Shown: in pieces, positions 10,814 through 18,856 of the stretch
How the letters are laid out: every line of letters begins with the position of its first letter
Numbering within the stretch: the stretch's first letter is position 1
Assembly: GCF_002356115.1 (NCBI RefSeq)
Contig: NZ_AP014836.1
Coordinates: forward strand, 1,065,001 to 1,129,000
Direction: 5' to 3'
Source of the DNA: Candidatus Nitrosoglobus terrae
Lineage (GTDB): Bacteria > Pseudomonadota > Gammaproteobacteria > Nitrosococcales > Nitrosococcaceae
Length of the DNA stretch: 64,000 nucleotides
The notes under the pieces: model-generated
Told to the model about the DNA's origin: nothing
Databases searched by the model: none
What the model saw: only the letters and a program-made list of their open reading frames with translations
Program-made: the position numbers and the translations under genes

Positions 10814-10901
10814 GGAAGTGTGGCAGAGTGGTCGATTGCACCGGTCTTGAAAACCGGCGACGGGCAACCGTCCGTGAGTTCGAATCTCACCGCTTCCGCC
10901 A
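10814..10901 (+). tRNA. serT: tRNA-Ser (anticodon TGA)
   Basis: An 88-base class-II tRNA. Acceptor GGAAGTG pairs with CGCTTCC, followed by G73 and an encoded CCA. The anticodon stem CCGGT/ACCGG holds loop CTTGAAA, so the anticodon is TGA. A long variable arm (CGACGGGCAACCGTCC) and T-loop GTTCGAATC fit serine. Its 3' end borders DNA of different composition that carries a toxin-antitoxin pair, so it is a candidate integration site. Confidence 0.97.
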
Positions 10902-10962
10902 TAAAAACATGCGCTTAGCGCAACTTCAACGAGTGCGCAGCAGCTTGAAGATGGCGACAAAG

Positions 10963-10986
10963 AGCCCCGCTAGTCGAGGCTTTCTT
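10963..10986 (+). terminator. Probable terminator downstream of tRNA-Ser
   Basis: AGCCCCG (10963-10969) and CGAGGCT (10975-10981) pair with one C-A mismatch around loop CTAGT and are followed by TTCTT. The shape is that of common tRNA/rRNA terminators but the T-run is short. Confidence 0.4.
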
Positions 10987-11139
10987 GTGGCTGGGCGAAA
11001 CGAGGGGCGTAAGTACACCATAAGCAGCCCAGCGGATACCCGCCGCTTTGCTTGTGGAGCAAAAACACGTTCTACGTTATGATGAAATGTGTGCTCTTGC
11101 GTCTTCTAGACGACTGGAGCGTGTTCTGGGTAGAGGAAG

Positions 11140-12204
11140 ATGTCTGACTATAAAGACCTGAATCTGAATCGCGAGATACTAGATGCGGACATTCAGAGTT
11201 TCCTAGAGTCGAACGGCTACACACTGCACGGCGGTATTCAGCCGCTCGGCAAACGCAAACGAGTCGTCTTTGGTGTAGCGGGCGCTGAGTTTGCCACCGT
11301 GGATCTGCATCTGAACGGTACGGGCACGACCACCGTTCAATGGAAGATAGGAAAGAACCAGCCGGTAGGCGAGCAACTTGCTGTCTACTTGAAGGCCACA
11401 ATCAATCCCGCTGAGTTTAAGAATCTAAATTACTCCCTCAAAGGGATAACCGTTGATTCGTTTGATTCGATTCTGGATCTTCTTAAAGAATCAGGTGATA
11501 TTGAGATTAACACCCTACGTAATGAAGCCGTTTGTAAGCGGGTGTCACTAAAGAGCATTGCTTATCAAGATAGCCTTACACTTACCCATCATCGTTCTAC
11601 AAGGGTTTTGCAGATACAGGGCAAACCTCTTTCCTGTTATCGACGGGTGATATTTATGCTCATCGACCTTTTGGATCTAAAAGGTCTTGAGCAGGTTTTG
11701 TATTGCAAAGATGACAGCAGCGCGGAAATAGTTCGGGAAGAAATGGCCGAAGACTACCTCAAGGGATTTTTTCATCGTAGCTATGTTCATCTCCCTGAAG
11801 CAGTCAAAAAGCTTTTAATCTCTGGCTGCTGCATCAAGCTCGCAGCTCCGAAGCTGCCTGACTATTGCTTATTGCTTTACCCTGATTTAAGGTCGCTGGA
11901 AGGCGTCTTGAAACAGGAGATGACCCACTATATGAGGTCAGTTGAGAATGGGTTCGGTGACTTCTTCGACGTTAAGGACGGTGCTTGTACACTCAAGCCC
12001 GAGCATGCGGAGGCCGTCGGGCACACGAAGATGGTAGATGCGTTCAACACTGGCTATAGTTTTTTCCGAAAGCACCGTCATACAATTTTCCACATGGAAG
12101 AATTTCCTGACGGCAGTAGGATGATAGATACCTTGGATAAAGCCATTGGTTTGTCAAAAGATGCTTATACAGCGATTGACAGACTCTATACGGCAAGAAT
12201 GTAG
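11140..12204 (+). CDS. rnlA: RnlA-family toxin (RNase LS endoribonuclease)
   Basis: The 354-residue product matches my recollection of E. coli RnlA along its whole length. Shared blocks are KDLNLNREI at the start, TVDLHLNGTGTTTVQWKIG, ATINPAEF, LQIQGKPLSCYR, IKLAAPKLPDYCLLLYPDLR and SLEGVLK. Near the C-terminus KHRHTIFHMEE contains an R-x4-H motif (Arg313, His318), the catalytic signature of HEPN ribonucleases. RnlA cleaves mRNA when freed from RnlB, and in E. coli it restricts phage T4 lacking Dmd. AGAGGAAG sits just before the ATG. GC content is visibly above the neighbours, suggesting transfer. It is 2 bases from rnlB and lies in DNA beginning at the tRNA-Ser 3' end. Confidence 0.9.
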   Translation: MSDYKDLNLNREILDADIQSFLESNGYTLHGGIQPLGKRKRVVFGVAGAEFATVDLHLNGTGTTTVQWKIGKNQPVGEQLAVYLKATINPAEFKNLNYSLKGITVDSFDSILDLLKESGDIEINTLRNEAVCKRVSLKSIAYQDSLTLTHHRSTRVLQIQGKPLSCYRRVIFMLIDLLDLKGLEQVLYCKDDSSAEIVREEMAEDYLKGFFHRSYVHLPEAVKKLLISGCCIKLAAPKLPDYCLLLYPDLRSLEGVLKQEMTHYMRSVENGFGDFFDVKDGACTLKPEHAEAVGHTKMVDAFNTGYSFFRKHRHTIFHMEEFPDGSRMIDTLDKAIGLSKDAYTAIDRLYTARM

Positions 12205-12206
12205 AA

Positions 12207-12545
12207 ATGATTAAGACACTACGCATTGTCGGTGAAATCGCTGTGGTTACTGCCACAGCTGATTTTCATCCTTTGCGCCAGATTAAGCAGCTCACCTTAG
12301 AACTCGTCAGCTTGAGCTTTGAGGGTTTGGTGCTGTTCGATTTGTTCGCGGTCAACGGACTGACCCCAAATCGATTTGCCTCCATGAAGTTCGGCAAGAA
12401 CGGATTTGATCGCACTTCATTTGCAGTTGAATCAGAAGTAAGTTCAAGCATCCAGAACGAGCAAGACTTGATTGCCAAGAGCGATCAAACGTTTCTTCTT
12501 GGCAGCGTCCTCTCATCTAGCGAATTGAAAAAATTCGCGCATTAG
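12207..12545 (+). CDS. rnlB: RnlB-family antitoxin
   Basis: The 112-residue product begins 2 bases after the rnlA stop, the normal toxin-first order of this system. The central segment GLVLFDLFAVNGLTPNRF parallels the GEILFDLLCANGPEWNRF stretch I recall from E. coli RnlB; the ends are more divergent. RnlB binds RnlA and blocks its RNase activity. The last part (LLGSVLSSSELKKF) also resembles the family's SVLSPDDVRQV ending. Function is inferred from this similarity plus linkage. Confidence 0.82.
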   Translation: MIKTLRIVGEIAVVTATADFHPLRQIKQLTLELVSLSFEGLVLFDLFAVNGLTPNRFASMKFGKNGFDRTSFAVESEVSSSIQNEQDLIAKSDQTFLLGSVLSSSELKKFAH

Positions 12546-12706
12546 TCCGCCTATATCGTTGGCGTCGTTTATTCTGCGCTTATGTTTCCCGTTTGAGAAG
12601 CAGTATGCATTGAATCTCACGGCAACAACTATCCTTTTTATAACCGAAGCACACCAAGCTACAAGCGGCTAATTCTAATTATAGTTCTGCGGGTATGTTA
12701 GTAACT

Positions 12707-13105
12707 TCAATCTACTGCCAATGTGTGGATAATCGGGCAGGCTCCTTTCATACCAGATAATTCACACTCGTATATCAGATTGGCTAGGGCTTTACGCATC
12801 GCAGTTAAATCCGCTAGTTTGGCATCAATTATTTGGAGCTTTTGAGTAGCAAAAGCTCGTGTCTCTGCACATGCGCACACTTCATCAAATTGCAAAAGGG
12901 AAGCAATTTCATTCAGCGTAAATCCTAAGGCTTTTGCGCGCCTAATAAAACGAAGACGCTTAATTTGTTCGGGCGGGTAACAACGGTGGCTATTTAGGGG
13001 TTTAGAAGGAATACTCAGCAGACCGCGCCGCTGGTAATACCGGATCGTCTCAATACTCACACCTGTTGCTGCTGCCAACTTACCAATAGTTAATTTTTCC
13101 GCCAT
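12707..13105 (-). CDS. merR: MerR, mercury-responsive transcriptional regulator
   Basis: From the ATG at 13105 the protein is 132 residues; the frame is open to 13189 but that part would overlap merT and is not MerR-like. An N-terminal winged helix (MAEKLTIGKLAAATGVSIET) and the MerR signature IRYYQRRGLL are followed by a dimerisation helix. Three cysteines needed for Hg(II) are conserved in context: one in DEVCACAE, and a pair nine residues apart in YECELSGMKGACPII. It is divergent from merT, with an overlapping operator-promoter between them. Confidence 0.92.
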   Translation of the reverse strand: MAEKLTIGKLAAATGVSIETIRYYQRRGLLSIPSKPLNSHRCYPPEQIKRLRFIRRAKALGFTLNEIASLLQFDEVCACAETRAFATQKLQIIDAKLADLTAMRKALANLIYECELSGMKGACPIIHTLAVD

Positions 13106-13115
13106 GAATTTTTCC

Positions 13116-13147
13116 TTGATTCTGTACCTAAGTACATAGTTTAGAAT
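13116..13147 (+). promoter_or_regulatory. MerR operator and merT promoter
   Basis: TTGATT (13116-13121) is followed by the dyad TGTAC-CTAA-GTACA (13123-13136) and then TTAGAAT (13141-13147), giving a 19- or 20-base spacer. The dyad sits between the -35 and -10 boxes. This over-long spacer with a central GTAC dyad is the arrangement of mer promoters that MerR activates by untwisting DNA. Confidence 0.85.
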
Positions 13148-13180
13148 AACCGTTAGGTAGCCTGATTCAAGGAGATTATA

Positions 13181-13528
13181 ATGACTCAATTTACTAGCAA
13201 AGGTTCGTTAGTTGCAGGCACCTTGGCTGCAATTGGGGCTTCAGTGTGCTGTGTTGGCCCGTTAGTACTGTTGACCTTAGGTATTGGAGGTACATGGGTA
13301 AGTCACCTAAGCGCCTTTGAACCTTATCGACCTCTCTTCATTGGGTTAACGTTAGTGTTCCTTTGGTTTGCATTTCGTAATCTTTATCTGATACCTAAAG
13401 CCTGTGCGCTAGATATCCCCTGTGTTAATACACAAGTACTTAGATATCAGCGTTTAATCTTCTGGATTATAACTACACTGCTGCTTACCTTATTAGCCGC
13501 TCCATGGCTAGCTCCATTACTTTACTGA
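13181..13528 (+). CDS. merT: MerT mercuric ion transporter
   Basis: A 115-residue inner-membrane protein with about three transmembrane helices. The first helix carries the Hg(II)-binding pair Cys23-Cys24 (SVCCVGP), and the cytoplasmic loop carries Cys75 and Cys81 (ACALDIPC), as in MerT. It receives Hg(II) from MerP and moves it into the cytoplasm. AAGGAG lies 8 bases before the ATG. It is the first gene of merT-merP and divergent from merR. Confidence 0.93.
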   Translation: MTQFTSKGSLVAGTLAAIGASVCCVGPLVLLTLGIGGTWVSHLSAFEPYRPLFIGLTLVFLWFAFRNLYLIPKACALDIPCVNTQVLRYQRLIFWIITTLLLTLLAAPWLAPLLY

Positions 13529-13542
13529 TAGGGGATACTTTC

Positions 13543-13821
13543 ATGCGCCAACTAATAATCGCAATCCTTATATCTTTACCGTTGACGATATTCGCCAGTA
13601 CTACGTTAAAGACAGTGGTGCTGGATGTGCAAAACATGACCTGTAGTCTCTGTCCAATCACGGTTAAGAAATCGCTCGAAAAAGTAGCTGGGGTCAATAT
13701 GGCCAAAGTTGACTATAGCTCAAAAACGGCCACTGTAACCTATGATCCTGACAAGATCCAACTACAGATGTTAATTGTAGCGACGACGAACGCAGGTTAT
13801 CCCTCAACAGTACGGAAATAA
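13543..13821 (+). CDS. merP: MerP periplasmic mercury-binding protein
   Basis: From the ATG at 13543 the product is 92 residues: a signal peptide of about 19 residues, then a heavy-metal-associated (HMA) domain with metal motif MTCSLCPITVKK (Cys34, Cys37). The frame is open to 13504, but that would overlap merT and remove the signal peptide from the N-terminus. It scavenges Hg(II) in the periplasm and passes it to MerT. It starts 14 bases after merT. Confidence 0.92.
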   Translation: MRQLIIAILISLPLTIFASTTLKTVVLDVQNMTCSLCPITVKKSLEKVAGVNMAKVDYSSKTATVTYDPDKIQLQMLIVATTNAGYPSTVRK

Positions 13822-13829
13822 CGCAACCG

Positions 13830-14042
13830 ATGAATACTGTTATCCTTAAGTCTATACTGACCTGTCCTCATTGCAATTTTGCTAAACAGGAAATCATGCC
13901 AACCGATTCCTGTCAGTTTTACTACGAATGCGATAATTGTAAGGCATTACTACGCCCAAATCCGGGTGACTGTTGCGTCTTTTGCTCCTTCGGTTCAGTG
14001 CTATGCCCACCGATTCAAGCGCAGAAACAGTGCTGTGGCTAA
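13830..14042 (+). CDS. GDCCVxC-motif small cysteine-rich protein
   Basis: The 70-residue protein has eleven cysteines, arranged as CPHC, CDNC, the diagnostic GDCCVFCSFGSVLCPP block, and a terminal CC. It matches the GDCCVxC-domain family, whose members sit beside mer or other metal genes and in some organisms contain selenocysteine. Here all positions are ordinary cysteine codons. It begins 8 bases after merP, so it belongs to the mer operon. Its role is unproven; thiol binding of mercury is the natural inference. Confidence 0.82.
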   Translation: MNTVILKSILTCPHCNFAKQEIMPTDSCQFYYECDNCKALLRPNPGDCCVFCSFGSVLCPPIQAQKQCCG

Positions 14043-14132
14043 ATGATTAAATTTAAGCGCAAGAATCGGAGTGTAGCCGTTCATAGCATTTGGTAAGTTA
14101 AATCCCTCAAATAAGACTTAAGGGATTCAGAA

Positions 14133-15257
14133 ATGACTATTTTAAAAAACAAAACCCCGGTTACAGATCAGAATAAAGATGATCCCCGCTGGCATGCTAT
14201 TGTCATGCGTGAAATCAAAGCGAATGGTAAATTTTTTTATGCAGTTAAAACTACAGGGGTTTATTGTCATCCCTTTTGTGCTGCCCGTTTACCTCGTCCA
14301 GAGAATATTTGCTTTTATACGACACAAGAGGAAGCAGAGCAAGCGGGTTTTCGTCCTTGTAAACGGTGTAAACCTGATCGGCCTTCACTGATTAATCCAC
14401 ATATAACTGAAATTATTCAATCCTGTCGAATCATTGAGAAAGCAGAAGATATTCTGAGTTTTAAGGATCTCGCAAAACAGGTAGGAATGAGTGCGTATCA
14501 TTTTCATCGACTATTTAAACAAATCACGGGATTAACACCCTATCAATACGCGGTAGCACACAAGATAAACCGAATAAAAAGGGAACTCAGCCAAGAGAGT
14601 ACAGTGACACAAGCAATCCTTAATGCAGGCTATAATTCCAATAGCCGTTTCTACGAAAAATCCAACGAAGTATTAGGGATGACACCCAGCAATTATCGAC
14701 GAGGGGGTAAAAATATGGAGATCCGTTTTGCAATAAGTAAATGCTTATTGGGACTGATCCTTGTAGCTCAAAGTGCACTAGGTGTTTGCGCTATTTTGCT
14801 GGGTGATGATTCAAAAGCCCTTGTACATGATCTTCAGGAACGCTTCCCTCACGCTAATTTAATGAGGGAGGATGATAATCTTAAGCAGTTAATCGTAAGC
14901 GTAGTAGGTTTTATTGAAGCGCCTGAAATTGGCCTTGATCTACCTTTAGATATCCGGGGTACTGCATTTCAGCAGCGCGTTTGGCAGCTATTACGCCAAA
15001 TCCCTATAGGTCAAACCCTTAGCTATACTGAAGTTGCTCGCCGTATTGGGGCACCTAAATCAGCGCGAGCTGTCGCTGGAGCATGTGCTGCTAACCAGAT
15101 CGCCATTGCTATTCCTTGCCATCGGGTTGTTCGCAGTGATGGAAAAATATCAGGTTATCGTTGGGGTATCGAACGTAAGCGAACGCTTCTTGATAACGAA
15201 GGTACTGTTAAGAAAATAAACGTAAAAAATTATGATGAACTTAATTATGGCCTATAA
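14133..15257 (+). CDS. ada: Ada: bifunctional DNA methyl-group acceptor and transcriptional activator
   Basis: All three Ada parts are present in 374 residues. The N-terminal zinc domain that accepts methyl groups from phosphotriesters has Cys45, Cys49, Cys76 and Cys79 (TTGVYCHPFC, RPCKRCKPD). An AraC-type helix-turn-helix region occupies about 95-195 (LAKQVGMSAYHFHRLFKQ). The C-terminal O6-methylguanine methyltransferase domain has active-site Cys329 in IPCHRVV and the upstream block FQQRVWQLLRQIPIGQTLSYTEVA. Between them, residues 200-240 include a hydrophobic LLGLILVAQSALGVCAILLG that fits the start of the methyltransferase fold. It lies 90 bases after the mer genes on the same strand. Confidence 0.93.
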   Translation: MTILKNKTPVTDQNKDDPRWHAIVMREIKANGKFFYAVKTTGVYCHPFCAARLPRPENICFYTTQEEAEQAGFRPCKRCKPDRPSLINPHITEIIQSCRIIEKAEDILSFKDLAKQVGMSAYHFHRLFKQITGLTPYQYAVAHKINRIKRELSQESTVTQAILNAGYNSNSRFYEKSNEVLGMTPSNYRRGGKNMEIRFAISKCLLGLILVAQSALGVCAILLGDDSKALVHDLQERFPHANLMREDDNLKQLIVSVVGFIEAPEIGLDLPLDIRGTAFQQRVWQLLRQIPIGQTLSYTEVARRIGAPKSARAVAGACAANQIAIAIPCHRVVRSDGKISGYRWGIERKRTLLDNEGTVKKINVKNYDELNYGL

Positions 15258-15352
15258 GCTTAGCGCAAAACTATAAATTCTTAAGCTATAAACTCTGATA
15301 AAATTATCAAGAGATACAGACAGATATTATTAATTACTTGGATTTAATTATA

Positions 15353-18100
15353 ATGATTAATAGTTTCAATACGCGCTCAACCCTAACAGTCGGTGAAAAA
15401 TCTTACGAAATCTTCCATCTTAAGGCACTCCTAGATCAAGGATATCCAGTAGATCGTTTACCTTATACCTTGAAGGTGCTGCTGGAAAACCTTTTACGCA
15501 CAGAAGATGGGGTTAACGTCACCAGAAACAGCATCAAAGCGTTACTAGAGTGGGTCGTTAACGCTGAGCCAAATGTAGAAATTGCTTTTACTCCTGCTAG
15601 GGTGTTGATGCAAGATTTTACTGGAGTTCCAGCCATTGCAGATCTTGCAGCAATGCGAGATGCGATGGAGCGCTTAGGAGGAGATCCAAACCGCATTAAC
15701 CCTCTATCTCCTGCAGATCTAGTGATCGATCATTCTGTCATGGTGGATCATTTTGGTAGCCAAGACTCTCTAAATCTCAATATTGAAATGGAATATCATC
15801 GTAATAGGGAACGTTATAAGTTTTTGCGTTGGGGGCAAAATGCCTTCTCTAATTTTCGAGTAGTGCCTCCGGGTACCGGCATTGTTCATCAAGTAAACTT
15901 AGAATATTTAGCAAGCGTAGTTTTTACTCATAAAATCGACGACATCGTTCAAGCCTATCCTGATACCTTAGTAGGTACTGATTCCCATACTACCATGATT
16001 AATGGTTTGGGCGTTTTAGGCTGGGGAGTTGGGGGAATTGAAGCAGAAGCAGTAATGCTAGGTCAGCCTATCTCTTTGCTACTTCCCCAAGTGGTTGGTT
16101 TTCAGCTTAAAGGCAGGATGCCTGAAGGAGCTACAGCCACTGATTTAGTGCTCACTATCACTGAAATGCTACGTAAAAAAGGAGTGGTAGGGAAATTTGT
16201 GGAATTTTTTGGTGAAGGATTAACGCACCTCCCTTTGGCTGATCGGGCGACTATTGGCAATATGGCACCGGAGTATGGGGCAACTTGCGGTATTTTCCCT
16301 ATTGATAGGGAAACTATACGTTATTTAAATTTATCTGGCCGCTCAGCAGAAACAGTAGCTCTAGTAGAATCTTACGCTAAAGAGCAGGGGATGTGGAGCG
16401 AAGATGGCGCTCAAATGGCAGACTACACGGAAGTAGTGGAATTGGATATAAGTACAATTGAGCCTAGTCTCGCAGGCCCTAAGCGTCCTCAGGATCGGGT
16501 AGCACTAAAGGATGTAAAAGCCGTATTTACCCATAATCTACAGGCTCATTTAAATAAGCATTGTGGTATTGCCGAAGAGCGTTTTAAGAATGAAGGAGGG
16601 GGAGTTGCTATTGGAGGCTCTATTGATTCTAAACGAGGAAGCGTTGAGGTTGAGTTAAATGACGAGAAAACGCTGCTTAAACATGGAGCCGTGGTTATTG
16701 CAGCGATTACTAGTTGTACCAATACTTCTAATCCAGCCGTACTAGTAGCGGCAGCGTTGCTTGCCAAAAAAGCGCACGTTCGTGGCTTGACGGTTAAACC
16801 TTGGGTAAAAACCTCCTTTGCCCCTGGATCCCAAGTAGTCCCTGCATATTTAGAGAAAATGGGACTTATGGATTCTCTCAATGCCCTAGGCTTTAATATT
16901 ATTGGTTTTGGCTGCACAACCTGTATTGGTAATTCGGGTCCTTTATTAAAACCCGTTAGCCAAGCGATTAATGACGGTAATCTGATGGTGGCTTCTGTTT
17001 TATCAGGTAATCGTAATTTTGAAGGACGAATACATGCTGAGGTACAAACTAATTGGCTCACCTCCCCCCCCTTAGTTATTGCCTATGCCTTAGCAGGTAA
17101 TATGATGATTGATCTGGCTACCGAGCCTCTAGGGCAAGATAAGAAAGGAGAGGATATATTTTTGAAGGATATTTGGCCTACTGCTATGGAGGTATCTCAA
17201 GCCATAGACACTCATATTAATCGTACGCTATTTCAGGAACACTATAGTCGTGTATTTACAGGCGATTCTTATTGGCAAGGGATTGAGACTGCAACTAGCC
17301 AGAATTACGATTGGGCACCTTCTACCTATATCGCCCATCCTCCTTATTTCCAAGGTATGAGTATGGAGAAGTGCCAGATCTCAAATATTGTTGATGCTCA
17401 CTGTCTAGTCATGGTAGGTAATTCTATTACTACTGATCATATTTCACCAGCCGGTGCTATCCAGCCAGATAGTCCAGCAGGAGAACACTTACAGGCACAG
17501 GGTGTCAAACTTAAGGATTTTAATTCCTATGGTTCTCGTCGCGGTAATCATGAAGTAATGATTCGGGGTACCTTTGCCAATGTGCGATTACATAATAAGA
17601 TAGCTCCCGGTACTGAGGGAGGGTGGACAACTCATATACCTTCAAATGAGGTTATGAGTATTTTTGAGGCTGCAGAAAGGTATCGTAAAGAAGCCACACC
17701 GCTTATCATTCTTGCAGGTAAGGAATATGGTACTGGATCTAGCCGTGACTGGGCAGCTAAAGGAGTCAATCTGCTAGGAGTAAAGGCGGTGATTGCTGAG
17801 AGTTTTGAACGTATTCACCGATCTAACTTGGTAGGATTTGGTGTATTACCTCTACAGTTCATATCAGGGGAAAACGCTGACAGTTTAGGGTTAACGGGGA
17901 GGGAGAAATTTTCTATTTCTTTATCTGGTAATAATGTTAAAAATATCACTGTAATTGCTAAGGGAGATGATAACAAAGAGATTATGTTTAGCACCGTAGT
18001 TCGAATTGATACGCCTAAAGAGCGGGATTATTTTCGTAATGGAGGTATTTTGCACTATGTGCTTCGAAACTTGGCTCGCCAATTTCCAGCGACTACATAG
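15353..18100 (+). CDS. acnA: Aconitate hydratase A
   Basis: It interconverts citrate and isocitrate in the TCA cycle. The ATG at 15353 is preferred to the TTG at 15338 because it opens directly into the family sequence. The protein is about 915 residues, against 891 in E. coli. The three [4Fe-4S] ligands are Cys455 (SCTNTSNP), Cys521 and Cys524 (GCTTCIGNSGP), with exactly the 66- and 3-residue spacing of E. coli AcnA. The C-terminal swivel domain includes GSSRDWAAKG. It is a single-gene unit. A long antisense open frame at 16546-17061 is a shadow. Confidence 0.97.
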   Translation: MINSFNTRSTLTVGEKSYEIFHLKALLDQGYPVDRLPYTLKVLLENLLRTEDGVNVTRNSIKALLEWVVNAEPNVEIAFTPARVLMQDFTGVPAIADLAAMRDAMERLGGDPNRINPLSPADLVIDHSVMVDHFGSQDSLNLNIEMEYHRNRERYKFLRWGQNAFSNFRVVPPGTGIVHQVNLEYLASVVFTHKIDDIVQAYPDTLVGTDSHTTMINGLGVLGWGVGGIEAEAVMLGQPISLLLPQVVGFQLKGRMPEGATATDLVLTITEMLRKKGVVGKFVEFFGEGLTHLPLADRATIGNMAPEYGATCGIFPIDRETIRYLNLSGRSAETVALVESYAKEQGMWSEDGAQMADYTEVVELDISTIEPSLAGPKRPQDRVALKDVKAVFTHNLQAHLNKHCGIAEERFKNEGGGVAIGGSIDSKRGSVEVELNDEKTLLKHGAVVIAAITSCTNTSNPAVLVAAALLAKKAHVRGLTVKPWVKTSFAPGSQVVPAYLEKMGLMDSLNALGFNIIGFGCTTCIGNSGPLLKPVSQAINDGNLMVASVLSGNRNFEGRIHAEVQTNWLTSPPLVIAYALAGNMMIDLATEPLGQDKKGEDIFLKDIWPTAMEVSQAIDTHINRTLFQEHYSRVFTGDSYWQGIETATSQNYDWAPSTYIAHPPYFQGMSMEKCQISNIVDAHCLVMVGNSITTDHISPAGAIQPDSPAGEHLQAQGVKLKDFNSYGSRRGNHEVMIRGTFANVRLHNKIAPGTEGGWTTHIPSNEVMSIFEAAERYRKEATPLIILAGKEYGTGSSRDWAAKGVNLLGVKAVIAESFERIHRSNLVGFGVLPLQFISGENADSLGLTGREKFSISLSGNNVKNITVIAKGDDNKEIMFSTVVRIDTPKERDYFRNGGILHYVLRNLARQFPATT

Positions 18101-18198
18101 CCATACTATAATTAATTAAGTAAATCCTATATTAGTGGACATTACGATATTCTCATTGTAGGATCTTATAAAGATTATTCTAGGAAACTGAGGGCTTT

Positions 18199-18294
18199 AT
18201 GAATCCTTTAGATTCTATTATTGGTACTATCATCTCCGGAGTTATTCTGGCAATTATCTTAACTTTTGTTATAAAAATGATAGCAATAGGTTAA
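18199..18294 (+). CDS. Small single-pass membrane protein (31 residues), putative
   Basis: ATG at 18199 opens 31 codons ending with TAA at 18292. Residues 5-30 form one hydrophobic segment ending in a Lys. The ATG of the PuuD-like gene follows after 5 bases. GAGGG precedes the start at a workable distance. The shape resembles short accessory subunits of membrane redox proteins, but there is no family match and it may be chance coding. Confidence 0.45.
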   Translation: MNPLDSIIGTIISGVILAIILTFVIKMIAIG

Positions 18295-18299
18295 ACATT

Positions 18300-18824
18300 A
18301 TGGAACTTATACCATTATTGCCCCTAGATCGTTGGTTACACTTCCTTGCCGGTATCGCTTGGATTGGATTATTGTATTATTTTAACTTGGTGCAAACGCC
18401 AGCAATGGCGGAGGCCAATAAAGATCAAAAGGGGCCAGGATCTGCAGCCATTAGTAAATATATTGCCCCTCGTGCACTATTATGGTTTCGATGGTCAGCG
18501 CTTGTAACTTGGTTATCTGGCCTTATGTACTTAGCGATAGCTCCTCAATACAGCATACACGGTGCTTTTACATTGGGTATTGGATTTCACAATATTGCTT
18601 TAACTGCGATTGGAGTGGGGGCTTGGCTAGGCACCATTATGCTGTTTAATGTTTGGGTGTTAATTTGGCGTAATCAGAAAAAACTGCTTAATTTAGTTCC
18701 AGCCACCGGGGAGGAAAAAGCAAAAGCGGGTCGGGTAGCATTCCTAGCTTCTCGCACTAACACCATGTTATCTATACCTCTACTTTTATTTATGGGAAGC
18801 GCTCCCCATGGCTTATTATTTTAA
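18300..18824 (+). CDS. PuuD-like (urate oxidase N-terminal type) membrane protein, short form
   Basis: The 174-residue protein has four to five transmembrane segments and begins with LDRWLHFLAGIAWIGLLYYF, matching the membrane domain of PuuD-type urate hydroxylases (DUF989). The full enzymes carry a C-terminal cytochrome c domain that is missing here, and no purine-catabolism gene is nearby. Conserved His residues in the first segment and in GIGFHNIALT could bind haem. Calling it a urate enzyme would be unsafe; a haem-containing membrane redox subunit is the more cautious reading. Confidence 0.7.
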   Translation: MELIPLLPLDRWLHFLAGIAWIGLLYYFNLVQTPAMAEANKDQKGPGSAAISKYIAPRALLWFRWSALVTWLSGLMYLAIAPQYSIHGAFTLGIGFHNIALTAIGVGAWLGTIMLFNVWVLIWRNQKKLLNLVPATGEEKAKAGRVAFLASRTNTMLSIPLLLFMGSAPHGLLF

Positions 18825-18832
18825 GGAGGATT

Positions 18833-18856
18833 ATGAAATTAACTAAGAAGAAATAA
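18833..18856 (+). other. Seven-codon ORF with a perfect ribosome-binding site
   Basis: AAGGAGG (18823-18829, overlapping the previous stop) stands 3-4 bases before an ATG that opens MKLTKKK and stops. A second mini-ORF of eight codons (MVYALVVK) begins at 18856, overlapping the stop as TAATG. Too short to assign; possibly the decayed end of a further gene in the PuuD-like operon. Confidence 0.25.

Noticed and set aside
10828..11082. Plus-strand ORF across tRNA-Ser and the following DNA
   Set aside because: It starts within the tRNA, has low-complexity basic composition and no ribosome site; treated as chance.
11072..11401. Minus-strand ORF over the start of rnlA
   Set aside because: Antisense shadow of a gene with full-length family similarity.
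12044..12478. Minus-strand ORFs opposite rnlB
   Set aside because: They are antisense to the RnlB frame and carry no recognisable motif.
16546..17061. 171-codon antisense ORF inside acnA
   Set aside because: The sense strand is a well-conserved aconitase including Fe-S ligands; the antisense frame shows no coding features of its own.
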